Origin: Pseudomonadota bacterium
Lineage (GTDB): Bacteria; Myxococcota_A; Polyangia; Polyangiales; Polyangiaceae
Direction of reading: 5' to 3'
Assembly (NCBI GenBank): GCA_023460875.1
Contig: JAEWOQ010000269.1
Span: 1 to 5,422 of the forward strand
Length of the DNA: 5,422 bases
Below are positions 1-5,422 of the stretch, one piece after another. The translations under genes were made by a program, and so were the position numbers. Each line of letters starts with the position of its first letter. The stretch's first letter is position 1. The notes below the pieces were generated by a model that saw only the letters and a list, made by a program, of their open reading frames with translations, was not told the DNA's origin and made no database searches.

Positions 1-18
1 TATGTGTATAAGAGACTG
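1..18. other. Residual Tn5/Nextera mosaic-end adapter at contig end
   Basis: Bases 2-16 (ATGTGTATAAGAGAC) are identical to 15 consecutive bases of the 19-bp engineered Tn5 mosaic end AGATGTGTATAAGAGACAG. Base 18 also matches, with one mismatch at base 17. The stretch is AT-rich against an extremely GC-rich background and sits exactly at the edge. It fits the mosaic end better than either natural Tn5 end, because it combines the inner GTCTCT and the outer ACACAT on the opposite strand. It is best read as untrimmed library adapter rather than genomic DNA, and the true genomic sequence probably starts around base 17-19. Confidence 0.9.
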
Positions 19-161
19 GCCGTAGGGGGCGTGGGGGGCCGCTGTGCGGGCGCAGCGGGCGCAGTAGGTGCGGCTGGGGTCGGCGCTTGGGCTCGAGCGG
101 AGAGCGGGCTCCAGGCGGTGAGCGCAAGGGCCGCCGCGAGGAGGGTGGGGGAGCGTCTCAT
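1..161 (-). CDS. Secreted protein of unknown function, N-terminal fragment
   Basis: This is a partial gene that starts with ATG at 161-159 and runs off the left edge. About 48 genuine codons are visible; the last few codons (reading S-L-L-Y-T) are adapter-derived and should be ignored. Residues 1-24 form a clear Sec signal peptide: MRRSPT as the positive n-region, LLAAALALTAW as the hydrophobic core, and a likely signal peptidase I site after A-R-A (residue 24). There is no lipobox cysteine. The visible mature part is a low-complexity Ala/Pro/Thr linker, so no domain can be recognised. The start codon overlaps the stop of the upstream CcmI-like gene as ATGA, which implies translational coupling and membership of the ccmF operon. 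It could be a cytochrome, a maturation accessory or an unrelated periplasmic protein; the function is unknown. The start and export signal are well supported. Confidence 0.75.
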   Translation of the reverse strand, partial: MRRSPTLLAAALALTAWSPLSARAQAPTPAAPTAPAAPAQRPPTPPTASLLYT

Positions 162-775
162 GGCGTCTTCTCCTCCTGCGCCGGGGATCCTGCGGCCTCG
201 GCTGTTCCATCGGTCGACTCGTCGGTGGTCGCGCTGGTGGCCTCGGCGTCCGTGGTCTCGTCGGTGGCTTTGCCGGTGATCGCGGCGCGCTCTCGGGTGG
301 CGGGGGCGGAGGGTCGTTCGTCGCCGCTGGCGCGCAGGCGCTCCTCGAGCAGCTCTTCTGCCTGGCGCCGTCGCTCTTGGAGCGTCTCGTCCACCATGAG
401 GATGAGGCGCTTGGCCTCGGCCCGATAGCGAGCGGACAGCTCCACGAAATCCTCCTCGCTGATCTTGCCCACGCTCCGCTCGTACTCGAGGTCCTTGAGG
501 GCGCGCAGCACGGCCCGCTTCTGCTCCTCGGCGGCGGTGGGGGCGGCCAGGGTGAACGCCTCTTCGAAGGTCAGCTCCGTCTCTCCCGACAGGTGCTGCA
601 GGCTCTGCCACATCAGCCCGATCACGACGGCCAGCACCAGCGCCGCCCCCGTGAGCAGGCCCACCGGCAACCCCAGGAAGGAGCCGACGCCGAAGGCCAG
701 GATCAGGGTCACCAGTCCGAGGAAGAGTCCCGGTCGATCGCTGGCCAGGTCGCGCAGGGGAGAGTCACTGGGCAT
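158..775 (-). CDS. Two-TM CcmI-like cytochrome c maturation protein
   Basis: This is a small inner-membrane protein directly downstream of ccmF. Residue numbers here are for the longer TTG-initiated form (217 aa). Two hydrophobic segments lie at about 29-46 and 48-68. A charged, probably helical region follows (about 93-160) containing ALKDLEYERSVGKISEEDF. That pattern (a repeated Leu/Glu 'L-x-x-L-E' stretch, then G-K-I-S-E-E-D/E-F/Y) is typical of the N-terminal part of CcmI/CycH, which helps present apocytochrome c to the haem lyase. The CcmI C-terminal TPR domain is absent. The tail after ~165 is a low-complexity Thr/Ala/Glu stretch. Start choice: ATG at 775-773 gives 205 aa with 32 bases after the ccmF stop. 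A TTG at 811-809 overlaps that stop as TTGA and gives 217 aa. Neither has a good Shine-Dalgarno; ATG has only a weak GGA. The gene is certain, the CcmI assignment is moderate, and the start is uncertain. Confidence 0.75.
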   Translation of the reverse strand: MPSDSPLRDLASDRPGLFLGLVTLILAFGVGSFLGLPVGLLTGAALVLAVVIGLMWQSLQHLSGETELTFEEAFTLAAPTAAEEQKRAVLRALKDLEYERSVGKISEEDFVELSARYRAEAKRLILMVDETLQERRRQAEELLEERLRASGDERPSAPATRERAAITGKATDETTDAEATSATTDESTDGTAEAAGSPAQEEKTP

Positions 776-807
776 GGAGATCCAGGGGGAGAGCAGGGGA
801 GGGAACG

Positions 808-3090
808 TCAAGGAGCGCCGAGGGCGGGCGTCACTTCTCCTTGCGCCGCGGACGAGGTGCCCGCCGTCGTCTTCGCGCGGAGGTGTCCGATCGAACCCTC
901 AGGGGCGCGTAAGGGCACCGTGTAGGGCGTGGCGGAAGTGGTGGCCAGGTAAAAAGCAAAGCCGATCCCCGCCGCGGCCCCCGCCGTGGCTCGCACGTAG
1001 CTCCAGGCGCCCACCCGCTGGGTGCCCACCTCGGGCCACAGTGACAAGGTGCAGCCCCCCATGAGGATGCCCAGACCGAGCCAGATCCACGACACGAAGG
1101 GGTTCACGTGGAACGTGAACGTGGCCCTCTTCGTCTGGGGATCCGCCATGGCCAGCACCGTGTAGAGGTCCGCTCGCACCCCCCGCATCAAGCCCACCTC
1201 GCTCGTCGTCTGGGGAGGGCTCTGGTAGATGAATTTCGCGGGGCTCACCGCGCCGAGGGAGCGTCCTTGGTACGCCACGTCGAGGTCGGCGAAGAGCATG
1301 CGCTTACCGAGCTCTGCCTGCTCGGCGGACGAGCATTTGGGGCTCCCGGGGCACATGCGCGTCCCCTGGTAGGTCAGGGTGTAGTCGCCGATGGTGTGGG
1401 AGTCGCCCGGGTTCATCGCGACCTCGCTCTCGAGGGTCCAGGCGGTGCCCACGAACCCGACGAACATGGCCGTGATGCCCAGGTGGACGATGTAGCCCCC
1501 GTAGCGACGCCGGCTCTTGTCCATCAGGCGCACCAGCGCCGTGAGCACGCTCTCTTGCTCCCCCTTCTTCTTGGTGGAGGAGCGCCGCGCCCGGACGCCC
1601 CGGTGGAACTCCTGGGCCACCACGGCGACGTTGAAGGCGGCCAGGGCCACCGTGACCCAGGGGAGCACGCTGCTCAAGGCCGCGAAGCCCGACGCGAGCG
1701 CCCCCGTCTCGAACTCCGCGGAGCGCACGATCGGCGGATAGCCGAACCGCGATCCCAGCAGGGCGTGGAGCAGCCCGACGATTCCGGTGACCGCCAGGGG
1801 GAACCTGAAGGCCTTCTTCAGGGACTCACCGCTCGTCTTGCGCCACCCGAAGAGGGGCGCGAGCCCCATGAGGGCGAAGATGACGAGCCCGATGGGCGCC
1901 ATCCATTTGTTATAGAAGGGAGGGCCCACCGTCACCGTGCGATCGGCGATGGCCTCCGTCAGCAGGGGGAAGGTGGTGGCGATCAGCACGAACACCATCC
2001 CGCCGAGGAGCGCCCAGTTGTTGATGACGAACATCGCCTCGCGGCTCGTCAGGGACTCGATCTTGTTGCGGCCTCGCAGCAGCGGCAGCCGCCAGGCGAT
2101 CAGCCCCGCGCTCACGGCGATCGAGAACCCTAGGAAATACGTGAAGTAGGGCCCGATGTCGCTCTTGGCGAAGGAGTGCACGCTGGCGATGAGCCCCGAC
2201 CGCGTCAGGAACGTGCCGAAGATGGTCAGGATGAACGTCGTACAAATCAGCACGACATTCCACACCTTGAGCATGTTGCGGCGCTCCTGGATCATGGTGG
2301 AGTGCACGTAGGCTGCCGCCGTGAACCAGGGCAGGCAGGCCGCGTTCTCCACCGGATCCCAGGCCCAGAAGCCACCCCAGCCCAGCTCCTCGTAGGCCCA
2401 GATCATGCCGAGGACGTTGCCGATGCTGAGGAAGAGGAACGCGAACAGCATCCACTTGCGCACGGCCACGATCCACTCACTGTCGAGCCGCCCGGTGACC
2501 AGGGCCGCCACCGCGAAGGCGAAGGGCACCGCGCACCCGACGAAGCCCATGTAGAGCGCGGGCGGGTGGATGACCATCCAGTAGTTTTGCAGGAGGGGGT
2601 TGAGCCCCTCTCCGTCCGGCTTGGCCCCGGCGATGTTCTGCTCGAAGGGGTTCGCCGCGAAGATCATCAGGATCGCGAAGAACGCCACGATCACCATCAG
2701 CGTGGCGATCACGTAGGGCTGGAGCTGCCTGTACCGGCCCTTCATCCAGCGCACGGCGCCGGCGGTGTAGCCACCGAGGAGCAATGTCCACCACAGCAGG
2801 GAGCCGTCCTGACCGCCCCACAGGGCCGTGAACAGGTACGTGGTCGACATCGACCGATCGCTGTAACGCGACACGTACCGGATCCGGAAATCGTGGGTGA
2901 TGAACGCGTACGCCAGGAGGAGCACGCCGCACAGGATCAACGCGGACGTGGCGTATGCCCCGAGCCGAGCGGACTGCAGGAGGCGCGGCCGTCCCTGCCC
3001 CGCGGCCAGGGAAATGGCGAAAGTGTACGCCGCCATCACGAGGATGCCGTACACCACCAGCGTGCCGAACCCGGGGAGTGAGAGCCACAT
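808..3090 (-). CDS. ccmF: Cytochrome c-type biogenesis protein CcmF (haem lyase subunit)
   Basis: This is a polytopic inner-membrane protein of 760 aa with about 13-15 hydrophobic segments. In System I cytochrome c maturation, CcmF takes haem from holo-CcmE and, with CcmH/CcmI, ligates it to CXXCH apocytochromes in the periplasm. The family signatures are all present: W-G-G-Q-D-G-S at 91-97 and the WWD haem-handling motif WGGFWAWDPVEN at 238-249. The four conserved haem-ligand histidines are His175 (V-I-H-P-P), His263 (Y-V-H-S-T), His305 (S-V-H-S-F) and His536 (I-V-H-L-G), corresponding to the two periplasmic and two transmembrane histidines known in E. coli CcmF. A periplasmic domain lies at about 552-660 before the last TM segments. 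The protein is longer than the usual ~650 aa, with an Ala/Thr-rich C-terminal extension. Cys580 and Cys586 form an unusual-looking CX5C pair in the periplasmic domain. ATG at 3090 is the first start; no clear Shine-Dalgarno precedes it. Confidence 0.97.
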   Translation of the reverse strand: MWLSLPGFGTLVVYGILVMAAYTFAISLAAGQGRPRLLQSARLGAYATSALILCGVLLLAYAFITHDFRIRYVSRYSDRSMSTTYLFTALWGGQDGSLLWWTLLLGGYTAGAVRWMKGRYRQLQPYVIATLMVIVAFFAILMIFAANPFEQNIAGAKPDGEGLNPLLQNYWMVIHPPALYMGFVGCAVPFAFAVAALVTGRLDSEWIVAVRKWMLFAFLFLSIGNVLGMIWAYEELGWGGFWAWDPVENAACLPWFTAAAYVHSTMIQERRNMLKVWNVVLICTTFILTIFGTFLTRSGLIASVHSFAKSDIGPYFTYFLGFSIAVSAGLIAWRLPLLRGRNKIESLTSREAMFVINNWALLGGMVFVLIATTFPLLTEAIADRTVTVGPPFYNKWMAPIGLVIFALMGLAPLFGWRKTSGESLKKAFRFPLAVTGIVGLLHALLGSRFGYPPIVRSAEFETGALASGFAALSSVLPWVTVALAAFNVAVVAQEFHRGVRARRSSTKKKGEQESVLTALVRLMDKSRRRYGGYIVHLGITAMFVGFVGTAWTLESEVAMNPGDSHTIGDYTLTYQGTRMCPGSPKCSSAEQAELGKRMLFADLDVAYQGRSLGAVSPAKFIYQSPPQTTSEVGLMRGVRADLYTVLAMADPQTKRATFTFHVNPFVSWIWLGLGILMGGCTLSLWPEVGTQRVGAWSYVRATAGAAAGIGFAFYLATTSATPYTVPLRAPEGSIGHLRAKTTAGTSSAAQGEVTPALGAP

Positions 3091-3358
3091 TGCGCGCGCA
3101 GCTTAGCCCAGCGAACGAAAGCGCACACCCCGGAGTCTCGAGGAGATCATTCGCCTCTCGACGGGTGCGCCTCACGCTCGAGGGTCGCGGATGGGCTGTG
3201 GCTCCGCCGATGTTCGCGCGAGCTCGGCGAGCGAGCCCCGTGGCGTTCGCCGTTCGCTACAGCTTTCCTGGGACCCTGCACGCTGAGTGCTCGATCCGAG
3301 GCGGGCGCTGAGGGGGAGAGCGGCTGAGCTGACCCGCTTCGTTGCGTCGATCGACCGC
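3091..3358. other. Gap between pyrH stop and ccmF start
   Basis: This 268-base gap separates two minus-strand genes and should hold the ccmF operon promoter and any pyrH terminator. I see no convincing sigma70-type -35/-10 pair and no hairpin followed by a T run on the minus strand. An imperfect inverted repeat pairs 3121-3126 (GCGCAC) with 3165-3170 (GTGCGC) and may be a weak leader structure. The hexamer GCTGAG recurs at 3282, 3307, 3323 and 3368, the last inside the palindrome at the pyrH stop. An 86-codon minus-strand frame crosses this gap but runs into pyrH in another frame and has no family features, so I do not call it a gene. Confidence 0.5.
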
Positions 3359-3375
3359 TCAGCGCGCGCTGAGCG
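3356..3375. repeat. Perfect 20-bp palindrome over the pyrH stop codon
   Basis: Left arm CGCTCAGCGC (3356-3365) is the exact reverse complement of right arm GCGCTGAGCG (3366-3375), with no spacer. It covers the last pyrH codons and its TGA stop (3361-3359). As RNA, the stem would need to open a few central bases to make a loop. No T run follows on the minus strand, so it is not a canonical intrinsic terminator. It could be a Rho-type or 3'-end stabilising stem, a protein-binding palindrome, or chance in GC-rich coding sequence. Confidence 0.5.
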
Positions 3376-4102
3376 CTTCGCCGACGGTGGTGCCGAGGTT
3401 CTCACCGCGCAGCACGCGCCGGATGTTGCCACGCGCCATCTTGAAGACGCGGATGGGCAAGCCGTGCTCCCGGCACAAGGCGATGGCGGTCGAGTCCATC
3501 ACCTTGAGTTGATCGGTGAGGAAGCGGTCGTAGGTGACGTGCTCGAGCATCCGTGCTCCTTCGTGACGCTCGGGGTCCCGGTCGTAGATGCCCTCGACCT
3601 TGGTCGCCTTGAATAGGGCGTCCGCGCGGATCTCCATGGCTCGCAGGGACGCGGCCGTGTCCGTCGAGAAGTAGGGATTGCCCGTGCCCGCCGCGAACAC
3701 GACGACGTAGCCGCGATCCAGATGCCGGATGGCCCGTCGCCGGATGTAGGGCTCGGCGACCTCGCGGATCTCCAGGGCGGACATCACCCGGGTGCGCACG
3801 CCGCAGCGCTCGAGGGCGTCCTGGAGCGCGAGGGAGTTGATGACCGTGGCGAGCATCCCCATGTAGTCGCTCTGGGCGCGGTCCATGCCCTGGCTGGCCC
3901 CCTTGAGCCCCCGGAAGATGTTGCCGCCGCCCACGACCAGGCCGATCTGGACGCCGGTGGACTGCACGTCCGCGATCTCCTCGGCGGTGGCCCGCAGGGT
4001 CTCGGTGTCGATCCCCCCGGCGTTCTTGTTGCTCAGGGCCTCGCCGCTGAGCTTGAGCACCACCCGCTTGTACCGAAGAGAACCGAGAGCAGCGTCCGTC
4101 AC
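3359..4102 (-). CDS. pyrH: Uridylate kinase (UMP kinase)
   Basis: This cytoplasmic enzyme phosphorylates UMP to UDP with ATP, an essential step of pyrimidine nucleotide supply. It belongs to the amino-acid kinase fold, not the eukaryotic-type UMP/CMP kinases. With the GTG start the protein is 247 aa, the normal family size. Motifs in order: phosphate-binding KRVVLKLSGEAL at 12-23; GLVVGGGNIFRG at 54-65; MDRAQSDYMGMLATVINSLA at 73-92 (UMP/oligomer region); FAAGTGNPYFSTDTAA at 136-151 (UMP binding); FKATKVEGIYDRDP at 164-177; LKVMDSTA at 199-206 near the nucleotide site; and the usual G-T-x-V-G near the C-terminus. No catalytic residue appears to be missing. The frame stays open to an ATG at 4237, but that would add 45 atypical residues. 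GTG at 4102 is preceded by GAAGGA at a short spacing and fits family length, so I chose it. The flanking genes are not tsf or frr, unlike the common arrangement. Confidence 0.95.
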   Translation of the reverse strand: MTDAALGSLRYKRVVLKLSGEALSNKNAGGIDTETLRATAEEIADVQSTGVQIGLVVGGGNIFRGLKGASQGMDRAQSDYMGMLATVINSLALQDALERCGVRTRVMSALEIREVAEPYIRRRAIRHLDRGYVVVFAAGTGNPYFSTDTAASLRAMEIRADALFKATKVEGIYDRDPERHEGARMLEHVTYDRFLTDQLKVMDSTAIALCREHGLPIRVFKMARGNIRRVLRGENLGTTVGEALSAR

Positions 4103-4235
4103 GGCGTCCTTCGTACTCGGCTCGAGGGGGTGCTGCAATGGTCGTGGGTCCCTCGGCGTGCCTATCCGGTGCGCTTGTCGGTGTGTCTGGCCCGGCCTGG
4201 CCCCGAACGGCCGGGCGTAGTAATCGGGGGGCCTC
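4103..4235. promoter_or_regulatory. Divergent intergenic region between pyrH and the PpiC lipoprotein gene
   Basis: These 133 bases separate two divergently oriented starts, so both promoters are expected here, or slightly inside the genes. A minus-strand GAAGGA ribosome-binding site for pyrH lies at about 4107-4112. On the plus strand only a G-rich run (about 4225-4230) precedes the lipoprotein ATG. The best minus-strand promoter-like pair I could find (TTGCAG, 17 bases, TACGAA) matches consensus at only three positions in each box and overlaps the ribosome-binding site, so I do not call it. The region also holds the inverted repeat at 4190-4216. Confidence 0.45.
4190..4216. repeat. Inverted repeat (8-bp GC stem, 11-base loop) between divergent starts
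   Basis: GCCCGGCC (4190-4197) is the exact reverse complement of GGCCGGGC (4209-4216), separated by 11 bases. It ends 19 bases before the lipoprotein gene ATG and is followed at 4218-4223 by two consecutive stop codons (TAG TAA) in that gene's frame. No U run follows in either direction. It may be a 5'-UTR hairpin of the lipoprotein mRNA, an operator for either divergent gene, or chance in this very GC-rich DNA. Confidence 0.5.
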
Positions 4236-5342
4236 ATGGTCGGGTCGCTTCGTCCTGCGTCGAGGGAGCTGCGCCTCAGGGAGCTGCGCCTCAGGGCTCT
4301 GCGCCTTAGGGAGGTGGGCCTGGCAGCCCTGCTGGGCGGGCTCCTGGTCTCCTGCTCCTGCGATCGGGATCAGCCCAGCGCCCCCGCCGACGGGGGAGCC
4401 GCGCCGGCGCCCGAGGCGAAGAAGGGCGAGCTGACGGAGGAGCAGCGCCGCGCGGTGCTCGCCAAGGTGGGCGATCGGGTGATCACCCTGGGGGAGTACG
4501 TCCTGACCCTGGAGCGCATGGATCCTTTCGAGCGCATGCGTTACCAGTCCGTCGAGCGCAGAAAACAGCTGCTCGACGAGATGATCGAGGTGGAGCTGCT
4601 CGCACAGGAGGCGCAGCGTCGCGGTCTGGATCAGCAGCCCGCCACGCGGCTCCGGGTCCAGGAAATCCTGAGGGACGAGGTGCGCCAGGCCATCCGCAGG
4701 GAGCTGCCGGACCCCTCCGAGCTGCCCGAGCGGGAGGTGCGCGCCTATTACGACGCCCACCGGGACGAGTTCCGGGAGCCGGAGCGCCGGCGCGTGCTGC
4801 ACATCGCCGTGGGGACCCGTGAGCTGGCGGAGAAGATCGCCCGGGAGGCTCAGGGAGCGAACGGCGCTCGATGGGCCGAGCTCGCGCAAGAGCACAGCCT
4901 GGATCGCCGGGGGACGGAGGCGGGGGGAGCGCCGGAGCTCGCGGGAGATCTCGGGCTGGTCTCCGCTCCAGGGGAGAGCCGGGGAGAGAACCCGCTGGTC
5001 CTCGAGCCGCTCCGCGAAGCCGTGTTCGCGCTGAAGGAGCTGGGCGACGTCGCTCCCGAGCCGGTGTTCGCCGGGGGGCGCTATCATGTGGTGCGGCTCG
5101 GCGGTCTCAGCGCGGCCAAAGATCGCAGCTATGCGGAGGCCGAGCGCATCGTGCGGCTCGAGCTCCTGCGGGCGCGGCTCCTCGAGCGGGAGGCGCAGCT
5201 CGAGGAGCAGCTCCGCGAGCGCTTCGAGGTGAAGGTCGACGAAGCCGCCGTGCGGGCGCTGCGCCCCAGCTCGGCGAAGCCCCCTGCCGAGCCCACGCCT
5301 GCTCCCACAGCACCTGCTCCCGCAGCACCGAAGACCCCATGA
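4236..5342 (+). CDS. PpiC/SurA-like peptidyl-prolyl isomerase, lipoprotein
   Basis: This is a predicted envelope foldase of 368 aa. Its signal peptide has an unusually long Arg-rich n-region (1-26, including the tandem repeat) and a core G-L-A-A-L-L-G-G-L-L. A lipobox L-V-S-C follows, with Cys40 as the lipidated residue. An Ala/Pro linker leads to a SurA-N-like helical region (about 73-155: AKVGDRVITLGEY..., RRKQLLDEMIEVELLAQEA). A parvulin domain spans about 183-290: R-V-L-H189-I, W-A-E-L-A-Q-E-H-S, G-D-L-G at 237-240, E-A-V-F at 261-264, and YHVVRL at 283-288. A coiled helix and an Ala/Pro tail (about 345-368) close the protein. The two parvulin histidines (189, 284) are kept, but the substrate-pocket Met and Phe positions appear to be Val255 and Leu259. 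In-frame TAG TAA at 4218-4223 makes ATG 4236 the first possible start. A later GTG at 4314 would lose the positive n-region. The role is probably chaperoning outer-membrane or exported proteins; clients are unknown. Confidence 0.9.
   Translation: MVGSLRPASRELRLRELRLRALRLREVGLAALLGGLLVSCSCDRDQPSAPADGGAAPAPEAKKGELTEEQRRAVLAKVGDRVITLGEYVLTLERMDPFERMRYQSVERRKQLLDEMIEVELLAQEAQRRGLDQQPATRLRVQEILRDEVRQAIRRELPDPSELPEREVRAYYDAHRDEFREPERRRVLHIAVGTRELAEKIAREAQGANGARWAELAQEHSLDRRGTEAGGAPELAGDLGLVSAPGESRGENPLVLEPLREAVFALKELGDVAPEPVFAGGRYHVVRLGGLSAAKDRSYAEAERIVRLELLRARLLEREAQLEEQLRERFEVKVDEAAVRALRPSSAKPPAEPTPAPTAPAPAAPKTP
4266..4310 (+). repeat. 15-bp tandem repeat, three copies, inside signal peptide
   Basis: The unit GAGCTGCGCCTCAGG occurs at 4266-4280 and, identically, at 4281-4295. 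A third copy at 4296-4310 has three changes, and a decayed fourth may follow (4311-4320). The unit is a multiple of three, so it encodes a five-residue repeat: E-L-R-L-R, E-L-R-L-R, A-L-R-L-R, then E-V-G-L. It lengthens the basic n-region of the PpiC lipoprotein signal peptide. Copy-number change would be in frame, so it could vary by slippage without killing the gene. Confidence 0.85.
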
Positions 5343-5422
5343 CCTCGCTCACGCTCTCGGAGGACGAGCTGGGAGGCGCCGTGGCGGCCCCCACCCCCGC
5401 CCCCGGGGGGGGCGGGCGCGTG
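5339..5422 (+). CDS. Unidentified protein, N-terminal fragment
   Basis: This frame starts with ATG at 5339-5341, overlapping the PpiC lipoprotein stop as ATGA, and stays open for 28 codons to the edge. The visible residues begin MTSLTLSEDELGGAVAAPTP and continue into a Pro/Ala then Gly-rich stretch. There is no signal peptide and no recognisable domain. The 4-base overlap suggests translational coupling with the foldase gene, and the same overlap style is used at 158-161. The Gly stretch comes from an 8-base G run, so a base-count error could change the frame after about residue 23. The function is unknown. Confidence 0.55.
   Translation, partial: MTSLTLSEDELGGAVAAPTPAPGGGGRV
5396..5416. repeat. 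All-GC hairpin with G8 run at the right edge
   Basis: CCCGCCCCC (5396-5404) pairs perfectly with GGGGGCGGG (5408-5416) around a three-base GGG loop; the G run at 5405-5412 is eight bases long. It lies six bases from the end of the sequence, within the coding frame of the partial right-hand gene. The likely meaning is technical: polymerase stops, low coverage or an assembly break. Confidence 0.7.

Noticed and set aside
1..18. A natural Tn5/IS50 end
   Set aside because: The bases fit the engineered mosaic end better than the natural inner or outer end, and no transposase or target duplication is seen.
1..422. Plus-strand open frames at the left edge (91 and 113 codons)
   Set aside because: They are antisense to the CcmI-like and secreted-protein genes, one begins inside the adapter sequence, and both are Arg/Ser/Ala low-complexity.
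1108..3081. Two long plus-strand open frames (341 and 301 codons) opposite ccmF
   Set aside because: They are antisense to an unmistakable ccmF. Their composition is dominated by His, Arg, Gly, Glu and Pro, and they show no domains; this is the usual by-product of GC-rich codon use.
4107..4140. Promoter-like pair TTGCAG / TACGAA upstream of pyrH
   Set aside because: Only three of six positions match in each box, and the -10 would overlap the ribosome-binding site.
4103..4237. A 45-residue N-terminal extension of PyrH from ATG 4237
   Set aside because: It would make PyrH 292 aa, well above family length, with no PyrH-like content, and it would overlap the divergent lipoprotein start. GTG 4102 has a nearby GAAGGA and gives the expected size.
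4314..4316. Internal GTG as the start of the PpiC lipoprotein
   Set aside because: It would leave a signal peptide without any positive n-region, and the G-rich stretch before it has essentially no spacing.
3402..5087. A 561-codon minus-strand open frame spanning the PpiC gene and most of pyrH
   Set aside because: It is antisense to the PpiC domain and in a different frame from pyrH, both clearly real. It has no recognisable motifs and a low-complexity Arg/Gly/Pro-rich second half.

Overview
This 5.4 kb window is very GC-rich (roughly two thirds G+C) and almost fully coding. It looks like a whole short contig from a high-GC Gram-negative bacterium. A CcmF-type (System I) cytochrome c maturation gene with a reduced CcmI-like partner, a lipidated parvulin-type foldase, Ala/Pro-rich secreted proteins and frequent 4-base start/stop overlaps would suit a myxobacterium-like lineage (Myxococcota, former Deltaproteobacteria). 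That placement is inference; there is no rRNA or other marker to settle it.

Layout. Four genes lie on the minus strand, in transcription order: pyrH (UMP kinase, 4102 to 3359), a 268-base gap, ccmF (haem lyase subunit, 3090 to 808), a two-TM CcmI-like protein (775 or 811 down to 158), and the first ~48 codons of a secreted protein (from 161 to the left edge). The last three are tightly packed and look like one operon, with ATGA and possible TTGA overlaps. On the plus strand, divergent from pyrH across a 133-base region, are a PpiC/SurA-like peptidyl-prolyl isomerase lipoprotein (4236-5342) and, through another ATGA overlap, the first 28 codons of an unidentified gene that runs off the right edge.

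How the genes work together. CcmF with its CcmI-like partner attaches haem to apocytochromes c on the periplasmic side of the inner membrane. The following secreted protein may be a client or accessory. The PpiC lipoprotein would act in envelope protein folding. PyrH is a cytoplasmic housekeeping enzyme (UMP to UDP) and is here separated from its usual tsf/frr neighbours.

Technical points. The first ~17 bases match the Tn5/Nextera mosaic end and are almost certainly library adapter. The right edge stops just after a very strong all-GC hairpin with an 8-base G run. I found no mobile element, CRISPR array, tRNA or rRNA, and no convincing new system. The points most worth a look are the altered PpiC active-site positions, a 15-bp tandem repeat in the lipoprotein signal peptide, a CX5C pair in CcmF, and inverted repeats in or beside the intergenic regions.
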